A DNA stretch of 64,000 bases from Faecalibacterium sp. An122 (lineage in GTDB: Bacteria > Bacillota > Clostridia > Oscillospirales > Ruminococcaceae): NCBI RefSeq assembly GCF_002160895.1, contig NZ_NFLL01000005.1, positions 96,252 to 160,251 of the forward strand, read 5' to 3'. Below are positions 1 through 11,968 of the stretch, piece after piece. The stretch's first letter is position 1, and the number at the start of each line of letters is the position of its first letter. The notes under the pieces were generated by a model. That model made no database searches and was not told where the DNA came from. It was given only the letters and a program-made list of their open reading frames with translations. A program made the position numbers and the translations under genes.

Positions 1-313
1 CTGCAAAATGAAGGTGATCGGTCAGCATCAGGTAGATGTGGGGAGAAAGGGTCACCCCCATGGACGTCTCCGCATCGGCCACAATGTCCTGGGTCAGTTC
101 CAGATACACCGGCGGGATGGAGGAAAACAGCTCAATCATGGGCTGAGCATCGGGGTTGGACAGCGGAATGAAAACCCGGTCTGAAGGCTGACGGTCTATG
201 GTTTCCCCGGGGCGGCGGCCATAACCGATTCCTTTGCCCAGCAGGATGGATTCCTCTCCGTTTTCATCCTGCACCAGCACGACGCTGCTGTTCAGCACCT
301 TGCGTATCTGCAT
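1..313 (-). CDS. licT: BglG/LicT-family transcriptional antiterminator, 3' part missing
   Basis: The first 104 residues of a PTS-controlled RNA-binding antiterminator are present; the rest lies beyond the left edge. The N-terminal 55 residues match the co-antiterminator (CAT) RNA-binding domain: MQIRKVLNSSVVLVQDENG followed by LLGKGIGYG. The start of PRD1 follows, with the conserved histidine in TDHLHFA. Such proteins bind a RAT hairpin in the leader of beta-glucoside PTS operons and stop terminator folding when sugar is present. It is the third gene of the leftward bglF-bglA-licT unit, 40 bases after the glucosidase stop. The ATG at 313 has AAGGAGG about 13 bases upstream. A RAT-like site sits in front of bglF, as expected for its target. 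Confidence 0.9.
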   Translation of the reverse strand, partial: MQIRKVLNSSVVLVQDENGEESILLGKGIGYGRRPGETIDRQPSDRVFIPLSNPDAQPMIELFSSIPPVYLELTQDIVADAETSMGVTLSPHIYLMLTDHLHFA

Positions 314-353
314 GGGGTCATCACCGCCTCCTTTGTGTTGATGCTGTCTCGGT

Positions 354-3667
<3,314 letters not shown>

Positions 3668-3800
3668 TTGAGAAATCCTCCTTGTTGACTGTACACATCC
3701 TTTGCCATTCGGCCAAAATGGCAAAAGAAAAAGACCCAACAGAACACAACCTACAGCTTCCCCCTCTTGTGATAAAGAAATGGTAAGCCTGGGATGTTCC

Positions 3801-3834
3801 GTCAGATCCTGCCTGCATGACCAGTGACATGTCC
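3801..3834 (-). promoter_or_regulatory. RAT antiterminator target (LicT/BglG type) in bglF leader
   Basis: Read on the minus strand, the segment starts GGACATGTCACTGG and contains GCAGGCA then ATCTGAC. It aligns with the classical ribonucleic antiterminator (GGATTGTTACTG, GCAGGCA, CTGAC blocks) with one extra base. It begins about 14 bases after the predicted transcription start and sits in front of a PTS gene whose operon encodes a LicT protein. A T-rich stretch follows near 3733-3742 on the minus strand, but I could not draw a convincing overlapping terminator. Confidence 0.7.
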
Positions 3835-3854
3835 AACCGGTAACTTGTATCCAT

Positions 3855-3883
3855 AGTATAGTAAAATGCACGCCCCGACGCAA
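3855..3883 (-). promoter_or_regulatory. Promoter of bglF operon
   Basis: Minus strand: -35 TTGCGT (3878-3883), 17-base spacer, -10 TATACT (3855-3860). The start of transcription would be near 3848, just before the RAT site. The divergent EIIBC promoter at 6483 has the same -10 and a similar TTGC -35. Confidence 0.7.
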
Positions 3884-3945
3884 CATCCAATTCACACAAA
3901 ATTCATACTTTCAATTTGTGCAGATATACTTTGACAGGGCGTGAA

Positions 3946-3961
3946 TTTGTTCCTGGACAAA
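3946..3961. promoter_or_regulatory. Palindromic site upstream of bglF promoter
   Basis: TTTGTTCCTGGACAAA has TTTGT/ACAAA arms. Its core shares GTCCAGGAA (on the minus strand) with the palindrome at 6384-6402. It lies about 60 bases upstream of the bglF -35. It could be an operator for the GntR protein encoded at 4242; that assignment is inference. Confidence 0.4.
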
Positions 3962-4160
3962 GCAGAAAAGACGGCAGGCATGGCCCGGATGGAACGGTAG
4001 CTCATACATGGCAAAGCCCTCCTGCGGAAGATTCTCTTGCCACAGGAAGCCTTTTCGCTGCCTGTTGAGGCGGTTTAAAATGGATTGCTCAAGAGAACAG
4101 GCGATGGGTCCGTTTTGGCCGGAAAGGATTCAGACCGGGGGCCGGCAGGCTGAAAAATCG

Positions 4161-4195
4161 AAAAGCGGCAGAGGCTTTTGGGCCCTGCCGCTTTT
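4161..4195 (-). terminator. Intrinsic terminator after the GntR gene
   Basis: AAAAGCGGCAG and CTGCCGCTTTT form an 11-bp stem with a 13-base loop. It can act on either strand; leftward transcripts of manD-gntR end here. The rest of 3900-4160 shows no gene I can support. Confidence 0.8.
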
Positions 4196-4199
4196 GTTT

Positions 4200-4240
4200 A
4201 TCGGGAGAGGCACCAAATTTTAAATCCTATGCCTCCCGAT
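4200..4240. repeat. Inverted repeat after the GntR stop codon
   Basis: ATCGGGAGAGGCA pairs with TGCCTCCCGAT with one bulge, around an A+T-rich loop. It directly follows the GntR stop codon. It may be a second hairpin supporting termination or an operator. Confidence 0.45.
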
Positions 4241-4241
4241 G

Positions 4242-4976
4242 TTATTCGTCCTTTTCCTTGTGGCGGTTCCTTCGATGCAGATACACTTCCTTGTTAAAGG
4301 GGACGATATAGGTGCATTCGTAGTGAATCGCTGTAATGTTGCTGTGGACAAAGACCCGACCGTCCCGCAGGTAACCCCGTGAAGTGATACAGAAAGCCGG
4401 TTCGCCTTTTTTGCAGCTGAGCAGACCTGCTTCTTCACGGGTCAGCTGGGTGGGACGGTAGGTGGTCATAAAACGTGAGATGCGGTAGCCTTGTTCCATC
4501 GCAAGGTTTTGGATGGAATCTTCCACGCTCTCTCTGTCCACATAGGGAAACAAGGTGCAGGGAAGGTAGCCCGTCTCGATCTGGGTCTTGATATAGTTCA
4601 TGATCCGTACCCGGCGGAACTCCCATACTTCTTCGCTGGCATCAATGTCAAAAATCCGGATCAGCTCCGGGCCCGCCTTTATTTTGCGCAGGGACAGCAT
4701 TTCAGAGCGAAGGGTACTGTACTGGATCTGGGTGGCTGAATTGTAGACCATCGGATATTTTTGGACGTTTCTCCGAATGTAGATACCGTCTCCGCGCTGG
4801 CGGTGAATCATGCCCATCCCTTCCAGACGGTTCAGGGCCTGCTGGACGGTGTAGCGGGATACCCCGTAGTCTTGTGCCAGGACACGTTCCGCCGGCAGCT
4901 TTCCCTCAGGAAATTGATGCTGAAAGATCTTACTGATCAGATCTTCGATCAAAAACTGCGTCTTTTTGGCTGTCAT
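4242..4976 (-). CDS. GntR-family regulator with UTRA domain
   Basis: This 244-residue DNA-binding regulator has an N-terminal winged helix (about 5-70; LPAERVLAQDYGVSRYTVQQ, then the wing HRQRGDGIYIRR) and a C-terminal UTRA effector domain (about 85-240), which in this HutC subfamily binds sugars or sugar phosphates. I chose ATG 4976, with AGAGGTG upstream. It follows the ManD-like gene by 22 bases and is probably co-transcribed with it. It plausibly controls the ManD-like gene and the divergent EIIBC gene through the palindrome at 6384. Confidence 0.9.
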   Translation of the reverse strand: MTAKKTQFLIEDLISKIFQHQFPEGKLPAERVLAQDYGVSRYTVQQALNRLEGMGMIHRQRGDGIYIRRNVQKYPMVYNSATQIQYSTLRSEMLSLRKIKAGPELIRIFDIDASEEVWEFRRVRIMNYIKTQIETGYLPCTLFPYVDRESVEDSIQNLAMEQGYRISRFMTTYRPTQLTREEAGLLSCKKGEPAFCITSRGYLRDGRVFVHSNITAIHYECTYIVPFNKEVYLHRRNRHKEKDE

Positions 4977-4998
4977 CCTGGCACCTCTTTTCGATCTG

Positions 4999-6198
4999 TC
5001 ACGGTGTAACCAGTGTTCCGTCCGGCACACGGCTTTGGGTCCACTCATGGGGACGATAAGTACAGGGATACTGGCCGGCCAAAGCCTCGTCAAAGTCGAC
5101 GCCGATGCCCGGGCGGTCTATGGGATAGAAGTAGCCGCCGACCGGTTCCGTGTACCCGGGGAACAGGCTCTTGGTGTTGTCTTTCAGTTCGATGTTTTCT
5201 TGAATGGCAGCGTTATGACAATGGATGTTCAGGTGGGTGTTCACGGCAAGCCCGATGGGGGTGATGTCCGAGGGAGTATGCCAGGCGATGCCCACGCCAT
5301 AAGCATCCGCCACCGAAGCCACCTTCAGCGCCGGCGTGATGCCGCCCAGCTGAGACACATGACAACGCAGGTAGTCGATCAGACGGCCTTCCAGCAGGGG
5401 CATCCACTCGGTGGGATTATTGAAGAGCTCGCCGGTGGCAATGGGGGTGGCGCACTGGGTGCGCAGCTGGGCCAGCCAGGCGTTTTGATCCGGCGGCAGC
5501 AGATCCTCGATGAAATAGGGGTGGTATGCCTCAACCTGTTTGGCAAAGTTGAGGGCCTGGGTGGGGCTCAGTCTCTCGTGCACATCGTGCAGAATATGGA
5601 AGGCGTCTCCATATTTCTCACGCAGCAGCCGGAACATGGTCAAGGTGTTCCGCATATAGTCGTCCGGGTCAAAATAGGCTCCGGGCAGGGGATGCTCCGG
5701 CGTCTGGAGGTGGTCCGGATTCCCGCCGTAAAAGCCCAGCTGGCAGCGGATGTGCCGGTAGCCTTCGCTGCGGATGCGCTCCACTTCTTCATAGAGCTGT
5801 TCCATGGTATCTGCCACGGCGTGGGTGTAAGCGGGAATGGCCGTGCGGGCACGGCCGCCCCACAACTCATACAGCGGCATCTCGGCCAGCTTGCCCTTGA
5901 TGTCCCACAGAGCCATGTCCACTCCGGACACTGCATTGTTCAGGACCGGACCGTTGCGCCAATAGGCGTTCACCATCATCAGGTGCCACAAATCCTCGAT
6001 TTCGTTGGCATCCCGTCCAATCAGAAGGGGACGCAGGTATTCCTGAACGGTGGTCTGGACGGCCAGAGGCCGCTGCTGAAAGGTGGCGCAGCCAACGCCG
6101 TAAACACCCCGGTCGGTCAGAACCTTGACCACCACCAGATTGTGGCGGTCGGGGCGAACCACATAACATTGGACATCTGTGATGATTGTCGCTTTCAC
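4999..6198 (-). CDS. Enolase-superfamily sugar-acid dehydratase, ManD/RspA type
   Basis: This 399-residue protein has the mandelate-racemase-like N-terminal capping domain and the enolase-superfamily barrel. Motifs match the mannonate dehydratase (ManD/RspA) subgroup: [19 protein letters not shown], a metal-binding Glu in [22 protein letters not shown] and [11 protein letters not shown]. Established members dehydrate D-mannonate or D-gluconate to 2-keto-3-deoxygluconate; others have low activity and unclear roles. The start is GTG 6198, with AAGGAGG eight bases upstream. It pairs with the GntR gene and diverges from an EIIBC permease, suggesting a sugar-acid-containing substrate. Confidence 0.87.
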   Translation of the reverse strand: MKATIITDVQCYVVRPDRHNLVVVKVLTDRGVYGVGCATFQQRPLAVQTTVQEYLRPLLIGRDANEIEDLWHLMMVNAYWRNGPVLNNAVSGVDMALWDIKGKLAEMPLYELWGGRARTAIPAYTHAVADTMEQLYEEVERIRSEGYRHIRCQLGFYGGNPDHLQTPEHPLPGAYFDPDDYMRNTLTMFRLLREKYGDAFHILHDVHERLSPTQALNFAKQVEAYHPYFIEDLLPPDQNAWLAQLRTQCATPIATGELFNNPTEWMPLLEGRLIDYLRCHVSQLGGITPALKVASVADAYGVGIAWHTPSDITPIGLAVNTHLNIHCHNAAIQENIELKDNTKSLFPGYTEPVGGYFYPIDRPGIGVDFDEALAGQYPCTYRPHEWTQSRVPDGTLVTP

Positions 6199-6316
6199 AA
6201 AAAGAACCTCCTTCGTTTCTGCTGCAGACTGTTTCCTGTCCACGCAGCCTGGACGGCATTGCAGACAGGGGATGTGCCATGGATTTCAGAACGGGCGGTT
6301 CTCCATCAGCGCTTTG

Positions 6317-6346
6317 ATTAAACCACACAGCTTCGCCTTTCGTCAA
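6317..6346 (-). promoter_or_regulatory. Promoter of the manD-like/gntR operon
   Basis: Minus strand: -35 TTGACG (6341-6346), 18-base spacer, -10 TTTAAT (6317-6322). The leader to the GTG start is about 110 bases. Confidence 0.6.
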
Positions 6347-6383
6347 GAGTTGCTGATTTTTCTAATAAAAGTTAATAAAAAAC

Positions 6384-6402
6384 AGTCCAATTTTCCTGGA
6401 CT
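6384..6402. promoter_or_regulatory. Palindromic operator candidate between divergent promoters
   Basis: AGTCCA (6384-6389) and TGGACT (6397-6402) are perfect 6-bp arms around a 7-base centre, and pairing continues outward with one bulge. The site lies between the leftward and rightward promoters. It shares the GTCCAGGAA core with the site at 3946, as expected for a common regulator. Confidence 0.45.
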
Positions 6403-6482
6403 TGTTTTGAGAAAATGAAATAACATGCGATTTATCGATGGATATGCGCGGGTGGCATCGAAATCCTGCCGGTTTTTAACAT

Positions 6483-6511
6483 TTGCCCATTTCCGGCGGA
6501 CTTGCTATACT
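6483..6511 (+). promoter_or_regulatory. Promoter of the EIIBC gene
   Basis: -35 TTGCCC (6483-6488), 17-base spacer, -10 TATACT (6506-6511). The transcript would begin near 6518, giving a leader of about 130 bases. Confidence 0.65.
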
Positions 6512-6517
6512 CCTTTC

Positions 6518-6646
6518 CAGAAAGCGGGCGGCCCATGAGGCCTGGCACGGGATGAAGCCAGGCGACCCATTTGCGGTAGAAGATCATCCCGAACGGAAAA
6601 AGACAGGATACACAAATGGAATGGTCTGAACAGGAGGACTGTTGCG
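6518..6646 (+). ncRNA. Structured leader RNA of the EIIBC gene
   Basis: Three exact pairings are visible. GCCTGGC (6540-6546) pairs with GCCAGGC (6557-6563), leaving a 10-base loop. The loop segment CGGGATGA (6548-6555) is fully complementary to TCATCCCG (6584-6591). CCATTTG (6567-6573) pairs with CAAATGG (6613-6619) and encloses TCATCCCG. Together they could form a kissing-loop fold or compete as alternatives. The ribosome-binding site AGGAGG follows at about 6633. I do not recognise a known riboswitch class. Confidence 0.5.
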
Positions 6647-8016
6647 ATGGAACTCTCAAAGTCTGTTGCCAGCATCATTGCGCATGTTGGCGGTAAGGAA
6701 AACATTGTAAATGTGTGGCACTGTATGACCCGGCTCCGCTTTGAGCTGGTGGACTACGACAAGGCTGATATGGAAGCGATCAAAGCGATTCCGGATGTGA
6801 TCGGCGTCCAGTTCGCCAAAGGACAGGTGCAGATTGTCATTGGCACCACCGTGGAGAAATTCTATACCGAGGCCATGAAACAGCTGGGCCTGGATGCGGC
6901 CAAAGAGGCGGACAAAGCCCCGGCGGATGAACCCAGCGGCGAAAAGAAGGGCCTGGTTTCCCAGTTCATGGATCTGATGTCCGGCATTTTTGGACCCATT
7001 GTGCCGGCCATTGCAGGCGCCGGCATGATCAAAGGTCTGATGACCGGCCTGGTTGCCCTGAATGTGATTTCTAACACGACGGACACCTATTGATTATTGA
7101 TATGCTGGCCAGCGGCGTATTCAATTTCCTTCCCTTCCTGGTAGCGGCTTCCGAGGCCAAAAAGCTGAAGACCAACCAGTATCTGGCCATTGCTCTGGCA
7201 ACCGTCATCATGTACCCCACCATGGTGAATGCGGCTGCCGCCGGCGAAATCAGCAACTTCTATCTGTTTGGGATGATTCCTGTCCCGGTGTTTAACTATT
7301 CGAGCTCGGTTATCCCCATCTTCTTTGGCGTGCTGCTGATGAGTTATGTGCACCGCTGGGTGGACCGGATTATTCCCAGTGCAGCCAAAACCGTGATTGT
7401 CCCCACCCTGACCTTGTTTATCAGCGGCATCCTGACCCTGACCGTCGTGGGCCCCATCGGCATTTATCTGGGCCGTGGTCTGGCATCGGTTGTCAACACG
7501 GTTTATGACATCAGCCCCGTTCTCTGCGGCGTCTTCTTTGGTGCAATTCGCCCTGTGTCGATTCTGGTGGGTATGCACCACGCCATGACCCCCATTGCCA
7601 TGGAAAACTTCGCCTCTCAGGGCTGGGATATGCTGATGCCCATGATGTTTGTGGCAAACCTGTCCATCGTGGGTGCCGCTGCCGGCTGCTACTTCAAAGC
7701 CAACTCCAAGTCTGAAAAAACCGTGATCGGCGGCGCTGTGCTGTCGGGCTTCCTGGGCATTACCGAGCCGGCTCTGTTCGGCGTGCTGACCAAGTACAAG
7801 ATGGCCTTTGTTGCCGCTACGGTGGGCAGCGTGGTAGGCAGTGCCTTCATTAGCTTCTTTGGCGTCCGTCTGTATGGCTACATCACTTCCAGCGTGTTCA
7901 GCATTCCCGCCTACATCGGACCGTATTTCCCCTTCGCTGTTCTGGGCTGGATCATTACCCTGGCCGTCTCGTTCTCTCTGTCCTATCTGCTGGTTGTTAA
8001 AATGAATCGCAGCTGA
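6647..8016 (+). pseudogene. PTS EIIBC permease of the glucoside family, split by a frameshift
   Basis: The first frame (6647-7093) encodes EIIB with phospho-Cys26 (VWHCMTRLRF), the linker and the first EIIC helix, ending TDTY-stop. The rest of EIIC continues without loss in another frame from 7090 to 8016 (IIDMLASGVFNF through GITEPALFGV to the C-terminus). One missing base near 7090-7093 explains the break. No EIIA domain is present, so a partner EIIA would be needed. The downstream frame opens with TTG overlapping the stop (TTGA), so reinitiation giving two polypeptides is possible. A sequencing error is the simplest alternative. The downstream frame keeps all family motifs, so decay, if real, is recent. 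Confidence 0.8.
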
Positions 8017-8038
8017 TCATCCGCTGCGCATAAAAGAG

Positions 8039-8069
8039 GGCATACAGGTTTGACCTGTATGCCTTTTTA
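8039..8069 (+). terminator. Intrinsic terminator after EIIBC
   Basis: GGCATACAGGT pairs perfectly with ACCTGTATGCC across a 3-base loop and is followed by TTTTTAT. Confidence 0.92.
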
Positions 8070-8372
8070 TGTGCTGTAATGATACTTTATCATTGCAGAA
8101 AATAGTTTGTTTTATAGAATAACTTGGCTTTTATAAAACACACAGAATACAATTTGATTCATACTAAAACATTGGTGGGTTACTTAAAAATAATATTAAT
8201 AAAATGAAGACTGTTTACAAGTCCTAATTTATCTTTTGATTTTGGTGAAATTACCAGATAATATTGTGTTGATTTTGTGAAATAATCGGCTTTTTGTTCC
8301 TTTAGAATTTGTTGTACTGTACAGAGCAAAATTTATTTGCGTTTTGTTCAATAGACAAAAGGAGGAATTTTT
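8070..8372. other. A+T-rich intergenic stretch
   Basis: About 300 bases, markedly richer in A+T than the flanking PTS gene, with no open frame I can support. It must hold the promoter of the following lipoprotein gene, but several weak -10-like sequences make a single choice unsafe. AAAGGAGG occurs at its right end as the ribosome-binding site. Confidence 0.5.
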
Positions 8373-10232
8373 GTGACACGACTTAAACGAGTTTTTGCCA
8401 TTCTTTTAGTTGCGGTAATGACACTTACTCTACTGGCAGGTTGCGGTAAAATACCTGATCCATCTACTTGGGATATAAAAAATGGGGTGTTAATTGTTCC
8501 AGAGGGTGTAACAAGACTCAGCAAACAGCAGATTGAGAAGGTTTCAGGCAATTTTACGTCCGTTATTTTACCTGCCAGCCTTACCTCCATTGGAGATAGT
8601 GCCTTCGAGGGTAACACTGCCTTGGAAAGCGTTACCTTTGAAGCCGGGGACAATACACAGCTTACTCCCGCTGGATGGATGAATTTTACCTCGGTTGCAG
8701 CGGCTATAAATATCCCTGCCCGTGAAGCGGAGAACACCTATATTATTCCTGCGAGTCTCACCTCCATTGGTGCTCAGGGGAGTACCGTGTTGAAAAGTAT
8801 CACGGAGGCAACAGCGAGCAACTATACAAAACTGAATTCCACTGCTGGATGGATGAATTTTGCTGTTGCGGCAGCGGCAAATGCCCATAAATCCAGAGCT
8901 GCAGGCAACTGTAGTATAGGGAAGAAGGCTTTCTATGGCTGTACAAGTTTAACTACTATTACTGGCTGGAGCCATATCGTTTCCATTGGTTCCAGCGCTT
9001 TCCAAAACACCAATATTAGTGGCAAAATTGATTTGAGCAATGTTACTTCCATTGGTGCAAGCGCTTTTGAGGGCTGTACTGGTATCCGAGGCAGCCTGGA
9101 TTTGAGCAGTGTTGTTTCCATTGGGGTAAATGCATTTAAAGGCTGCATTGAAATCACTGTGGTCATTATTCCGTCCGAGGCGGATGTGGGGGATAATGCC
9201 TTTTCCGCTAATGTAACCATTAATATTGGAACTGGTAACAACCCTGATGATGGAAATGGTGGTACTGTTACAGATCCCGATGATAATGATGATGGGGAAG
9301 GTGAAATCGAAACTCCTTCTGATCCTGTTGATCAGAGTAAAGTTGAGACACAGCTTCGGAATTGGCTGGCAGGAGCAGGTTGTTCCATTGAGCTGGATAC
9401 AGCATTTGAAAACGATACTGCTTCCCTGACCAAGCAAATTTCCGGTGCTCCTAGTACATATATTTCCTCTGAAGGCTCCCAGACCCAGCCCTTTAAAGAA
9501 TTGCTTGCTGACTTCCAGGGTCTCTGCCGAACTTTTTATAACACTTACGGCAGCGACGTAAAAGAGTCTCTTGCAGTCCCTGTTGTTTTGTCTGGCGATC
9601 TGACAGAAGATCAAGTGGTAGCTACGATTCAATCTTACTCTGCTCCTTCCGAGGATATACAAGAGTCTGTCAATGATGCCAAGAAAATGGGATACACAAC
9701 CTATGTGATTTGCTATACAGATTACGCTGTAAATGCAACGGATCCCAAGGACAGCGCATGGATAGTATATTGGGCTATGTATGGTGTTCAAGATAAAGTT
9801 GATGAACCCACTGTTGAGCGATGCACTGATCTGGAAGCATACGCTACAAAGGTGCTCAATGACAATCAGATCACTCCATTGGATACTACTACACAAACAC
9901 TCTTTGCCACACATGCAGAAAAGTATGCCCTTGAGATCTTTAATAACTACGACGATTATGGAACTTTGGCTTCGGAGTGGACTAAAACTTGTGCGAATAC
10001 AGTTGATGCGGATTTGTCTAGATTTCATATTATTTCCTTGAGGCATAAAGGTACTAATCCTAGTCAGAAAATTGCTGAGGAAACAACAGAAAGTTTGACG
10101 GATCTTTCTGATCGGAATTTTACGTTAACTGACTTTAATTACTTTGTTCGTGTATACAAGGTTTCGAATGCCGACAGCTACATTTATCTTTTGATGGCGC
10201 TTCTTTATGATGTTCCTGAAAATGAATCATAA
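8373..10232 (+). CDS. Leucine-rich-repeat (BspA-like) surface lipoprotein
   Basis: This 619-residue protein starts at GTG 8373 (AAAGGAGG seven bases upstream) with a lipoprotein signal peptide and lipobox LLAGC at residues 20-24. Residues 45-290 carry LRR_5 repeats of the type LTSIGDSAFEGNTALESV and VTSIGASAFEGCTGIRG. A short Asp/Gly/Glu-rich linker (about 294-325) leads to a C-terminal domain of about 300 residues that I do not recognise. BspA-like proteins are usually exposed adhesins. Base composition is A+T-rich compared with most neighbours, suggesting acquisition. A 59-codon segment is duplicated (see repeat entry). Confidence 0.82.
   Translation: MTRLKRVFAILLVAVMTLTLLAGCGKIPDPSTWDIKNGVLIVPEGVTRLSKQQIEKVSGNFTSVILPASLTSIGDSAFEGNTALESVTFEAGDNTQLTPAGWMNFTSVAAAINIPAREAENTYIIPASLTSIGAQGSTVLKSITEATASNYTKLNSTAGWMNFAVAAAANAHKSRAAGNCSIGKKAFYGCTSLTTITGWSHIVSIGSSAFQNTNISGKIDLSNVTSIGASAFEGCTGIRGSLDLSSVVSIGVNAFKGCIEITVVIIPSEADVGDNAFSANVTINIGTGNNPDDGNGGTVTDPDDNDDGEGEIETPSDPVDQSKVETQLRNWLAGAGCSIELDTAFENDTASLTKQISGAPSTYISSEGSQTQPFKELLADFQGLCRTFYNTYGSDVKESLAVPVVLSGDLTEDQVVATIQSYSAPSEDIQESVNDAKKMGYTTYVICYTDYAVNATDPKDSAWIVYWAMYGVQDKVDEPTVERCTDLEAYATKVLNDNQITPLDTTTQTLFATHAEKYALEIFNNYDDYGTLASEWTKTCANTVDADLSRFHIISLRHKGTNPSQKIAEETTESLTDLSDRNFTLTDFNYFVRVYKVSNADSYIYLLMALLYDVPENES
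8571..8924 (+). repeat. Tandem duplication inside the LRR lipoprotein
   Basis: Two consecutive copies of about 177 bases begin PASLTSIG (8571 and 8748) and both contain AGWMNF followed by an alanine-rich stretch (offset 174 bases there). The copies have diverged elsewhere. The GWMNF portion does not look like an LRR unit. Confidence 0.65.
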
Positions 10233-10239
10233 TTAATAA

Positions 10240-10277
10240 AAAGCCAGGGATCAGGCAACGCTGCTCCCTGGCTTTTC
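10240..10277 (+). terminator. Intrinsic terminator after the LRR lipoprotein
   Basis: AAAAGCCAGGG and CCCTGGCTTTT form an 11-bp stem followed by T-rich sequence. The remaining bases to 10546 show no supported gene. Confidence 0.88.
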
Positions 10278-10546
10278 TAAATTCCAAATAGTTGGGCGTT
10301 ATTATAGTCACTTCAGGACATAAAGTTCATGAGACAGTTGGAATGCTGGTAGAAATCATGGATAGAAGATTGGGGCGACATAATGTGCGGATATCTTCGC
10401 TCAAGATAGATCGTTATCGCTAGCTGTTTTTCACCAAGCTGTAAATCACAGCACCATCTGACCTCAATTTGAGGACTTCCATTGCTGGAGCGTCCCTGTC
10501 ATTTGGAATTTTGAAACGGCGTAGCTGCATCCCTGATGAAATAACT

Positions 10547-11737
10547 TTATTCCCTGGATGCGGATTCCTTCTGCTTGGCCAGTTTTTTGTCTAGCCGCTT
10601 CTTTTCGTATTCATAGGATGTTGACGCGACGATGCCGTCGAGCGGTTCTTTTTCCAGAGTTTGATAGTACTTGATCATCATGCCGTAATAGGGCTTGTTC
10701 AGCATGCTCTTTTCAAGGTTGTCGATGCTCTGCGATATGTTTTGACAACAAGTGCTTAAGCACCAACTTACAAAGGGTCTTTCTTCCAACTCCATTTGTC
10801 TATCGAACTCTTCTCTTTGGGCCCGAAATGTTTCTTCATCCTCAGGTTCAGAAAAATCAAGTTCATCGTAATCAATCTCTTCAGGTTCTTTTTCTTCCGC
10901 TTCTTCCAATCGGTCAAGTTCACTTTGGTAAGAATCGATTCCGTGCTGTGAGATGTCGTAGTTCTTCATGAAATCCGAAAGAAGAAATTTGTCGGAAAGA
11001 ATGGCCTCGACATATCTCTCGCATGCTTTTTGACTTTCGTTGCTGGCGAGATGTTTTCTAACCCAATCGGGCATGTTTTTTACAACGTCCGACGGATAAA
11101 TGGATTTCAGATAGTCTTCATCTGGATGATTCAGGGCGTCATAGGTCATCGGAGACATCAGGATGCGCTGCTGGATCATAGACTGAATTGTTCCATATTC
11201 TGAAAGGATGTACTTTAATTCGTCGATTTCTATGTTGCTCAGAAATTCCTTTTTATCACGGAGGGCAGAGCTGAAAGCCGGAATAAAATTAGGCAGCAGC
11301 TTCCATGTAATCTGAATGATATCTTTTGGTTTATCATAGTCAAGGATATCCTCTATCCCGCCGGCGGCTACAAATTCTTCGTGAGCCTTGATTTCTGCCC
11401 GCTGGTGCGGCGTCTGCCGCAACATAATCTGCTTATGGCCTTCATAATGGATAACTGCTGAGTAGTACTCCTGTAGCTCATGCCAGGCTAGGCGGTTGTG
11501 CTTGTAGTTGCTGGATAGCTCAACGACAAAGGAAACAATGGAGGACCCAACTGCACCCGTTGTCAAAGCGAATACAATGTCATAACCAGTGGACTCTTTG
11601 GGCATAACAGCCATCACAGCTCCAAGGATTGTAATTACAAACACGGAAAAGACAGCACAGGCAATCAAAGTGGTTTTGGGATAAAAAGCAAATGTTAGAA
11701 GTTGCAGTGTTTCGTAGGCACGGTTTTTGAATCGCAT
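10547..11737 (-). CDS. Membrane protein of unknown function
   Basis: This 396-residue protein has two N-terminal hydrophobic segments (about residues 18-42 and 52-72) and a long charged cytoplasmic part with acidic stretches (about 275-315, rich in Glu and Asp) and a lysine-rich C-terminus. I recognise no catalytic motif. ATG 11737 has a weak GGAG upstream. It stands alone, A+T-rich like the LRR gene, and may have arrived with it. Confidence 0.65.
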   Translation of the reverse strand: MRFKNRAYETLQLLTFAFYPKTTLIACAVFSVFVITILGAVMAVMPKESTGYDIVFALTTGAVGSSIVSFVVELSSNYKHNRLAWHELQEYYSAVIHYEGHKQIMLRQTPHQRAEIKAHEEFVAAGGIEDILDYDKPKDIIQITWKLLPNFIPAFSSALRDKKEFLSNIEIDELKYILSEYGTIQSMIQQRILMSPMTYDALNHPDEDYLKSIYPSDVVKNMPDWVRKHLASNESQKACERYVEAILSDKFLLSDFMKNYDISQHGIDSYQSELDRLEEAEEKEPEEIDYDELDFSEPEDEETFRAQREEFDRQMELEERPFVSWCLSTCCQNISQSIDNLEKSMLNKPYYGMMIKYYQTLEKEPLDGIVASTSYEYEKKRLDKKLAKQKESASRE

Positions 11738-11968
11738 ATAGATATCTCCAGATCAATTTCTGATCTATTCGGTATGGGATACGGCAGCTCCATCTGATTG
11801 CCGTCCAGGTCAAACAACAGATTTCAGTTGTTGTGTGAACTTGCATGGTATCATCTTCTTGTACCCAGCACTTGGCATACTGGCTATCAGTGCTGAGCTT
11901 CGGTCAGATGACATCCTTGCTGAGAAGAAGACAGCTCATCCGAAAAAGCCTTTTCGTTTGAGGGAATC

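Noticed and set aside
4008..4223. Small plus-strand ORF between bglF and the GntR gene
   Set aside because: It runs through the terminator hairpin at 4161-4195 and has no ribosome-binding site.
7080..7100. Programmed -1 ribosomal frameshift in the EIIBC gene
   Set aside because: The bases around the stop (ACCTATTGATTATTG) contain no slippery heptamer and I see no adjacent pseudoknot. Indel or reinitiation is more likely.
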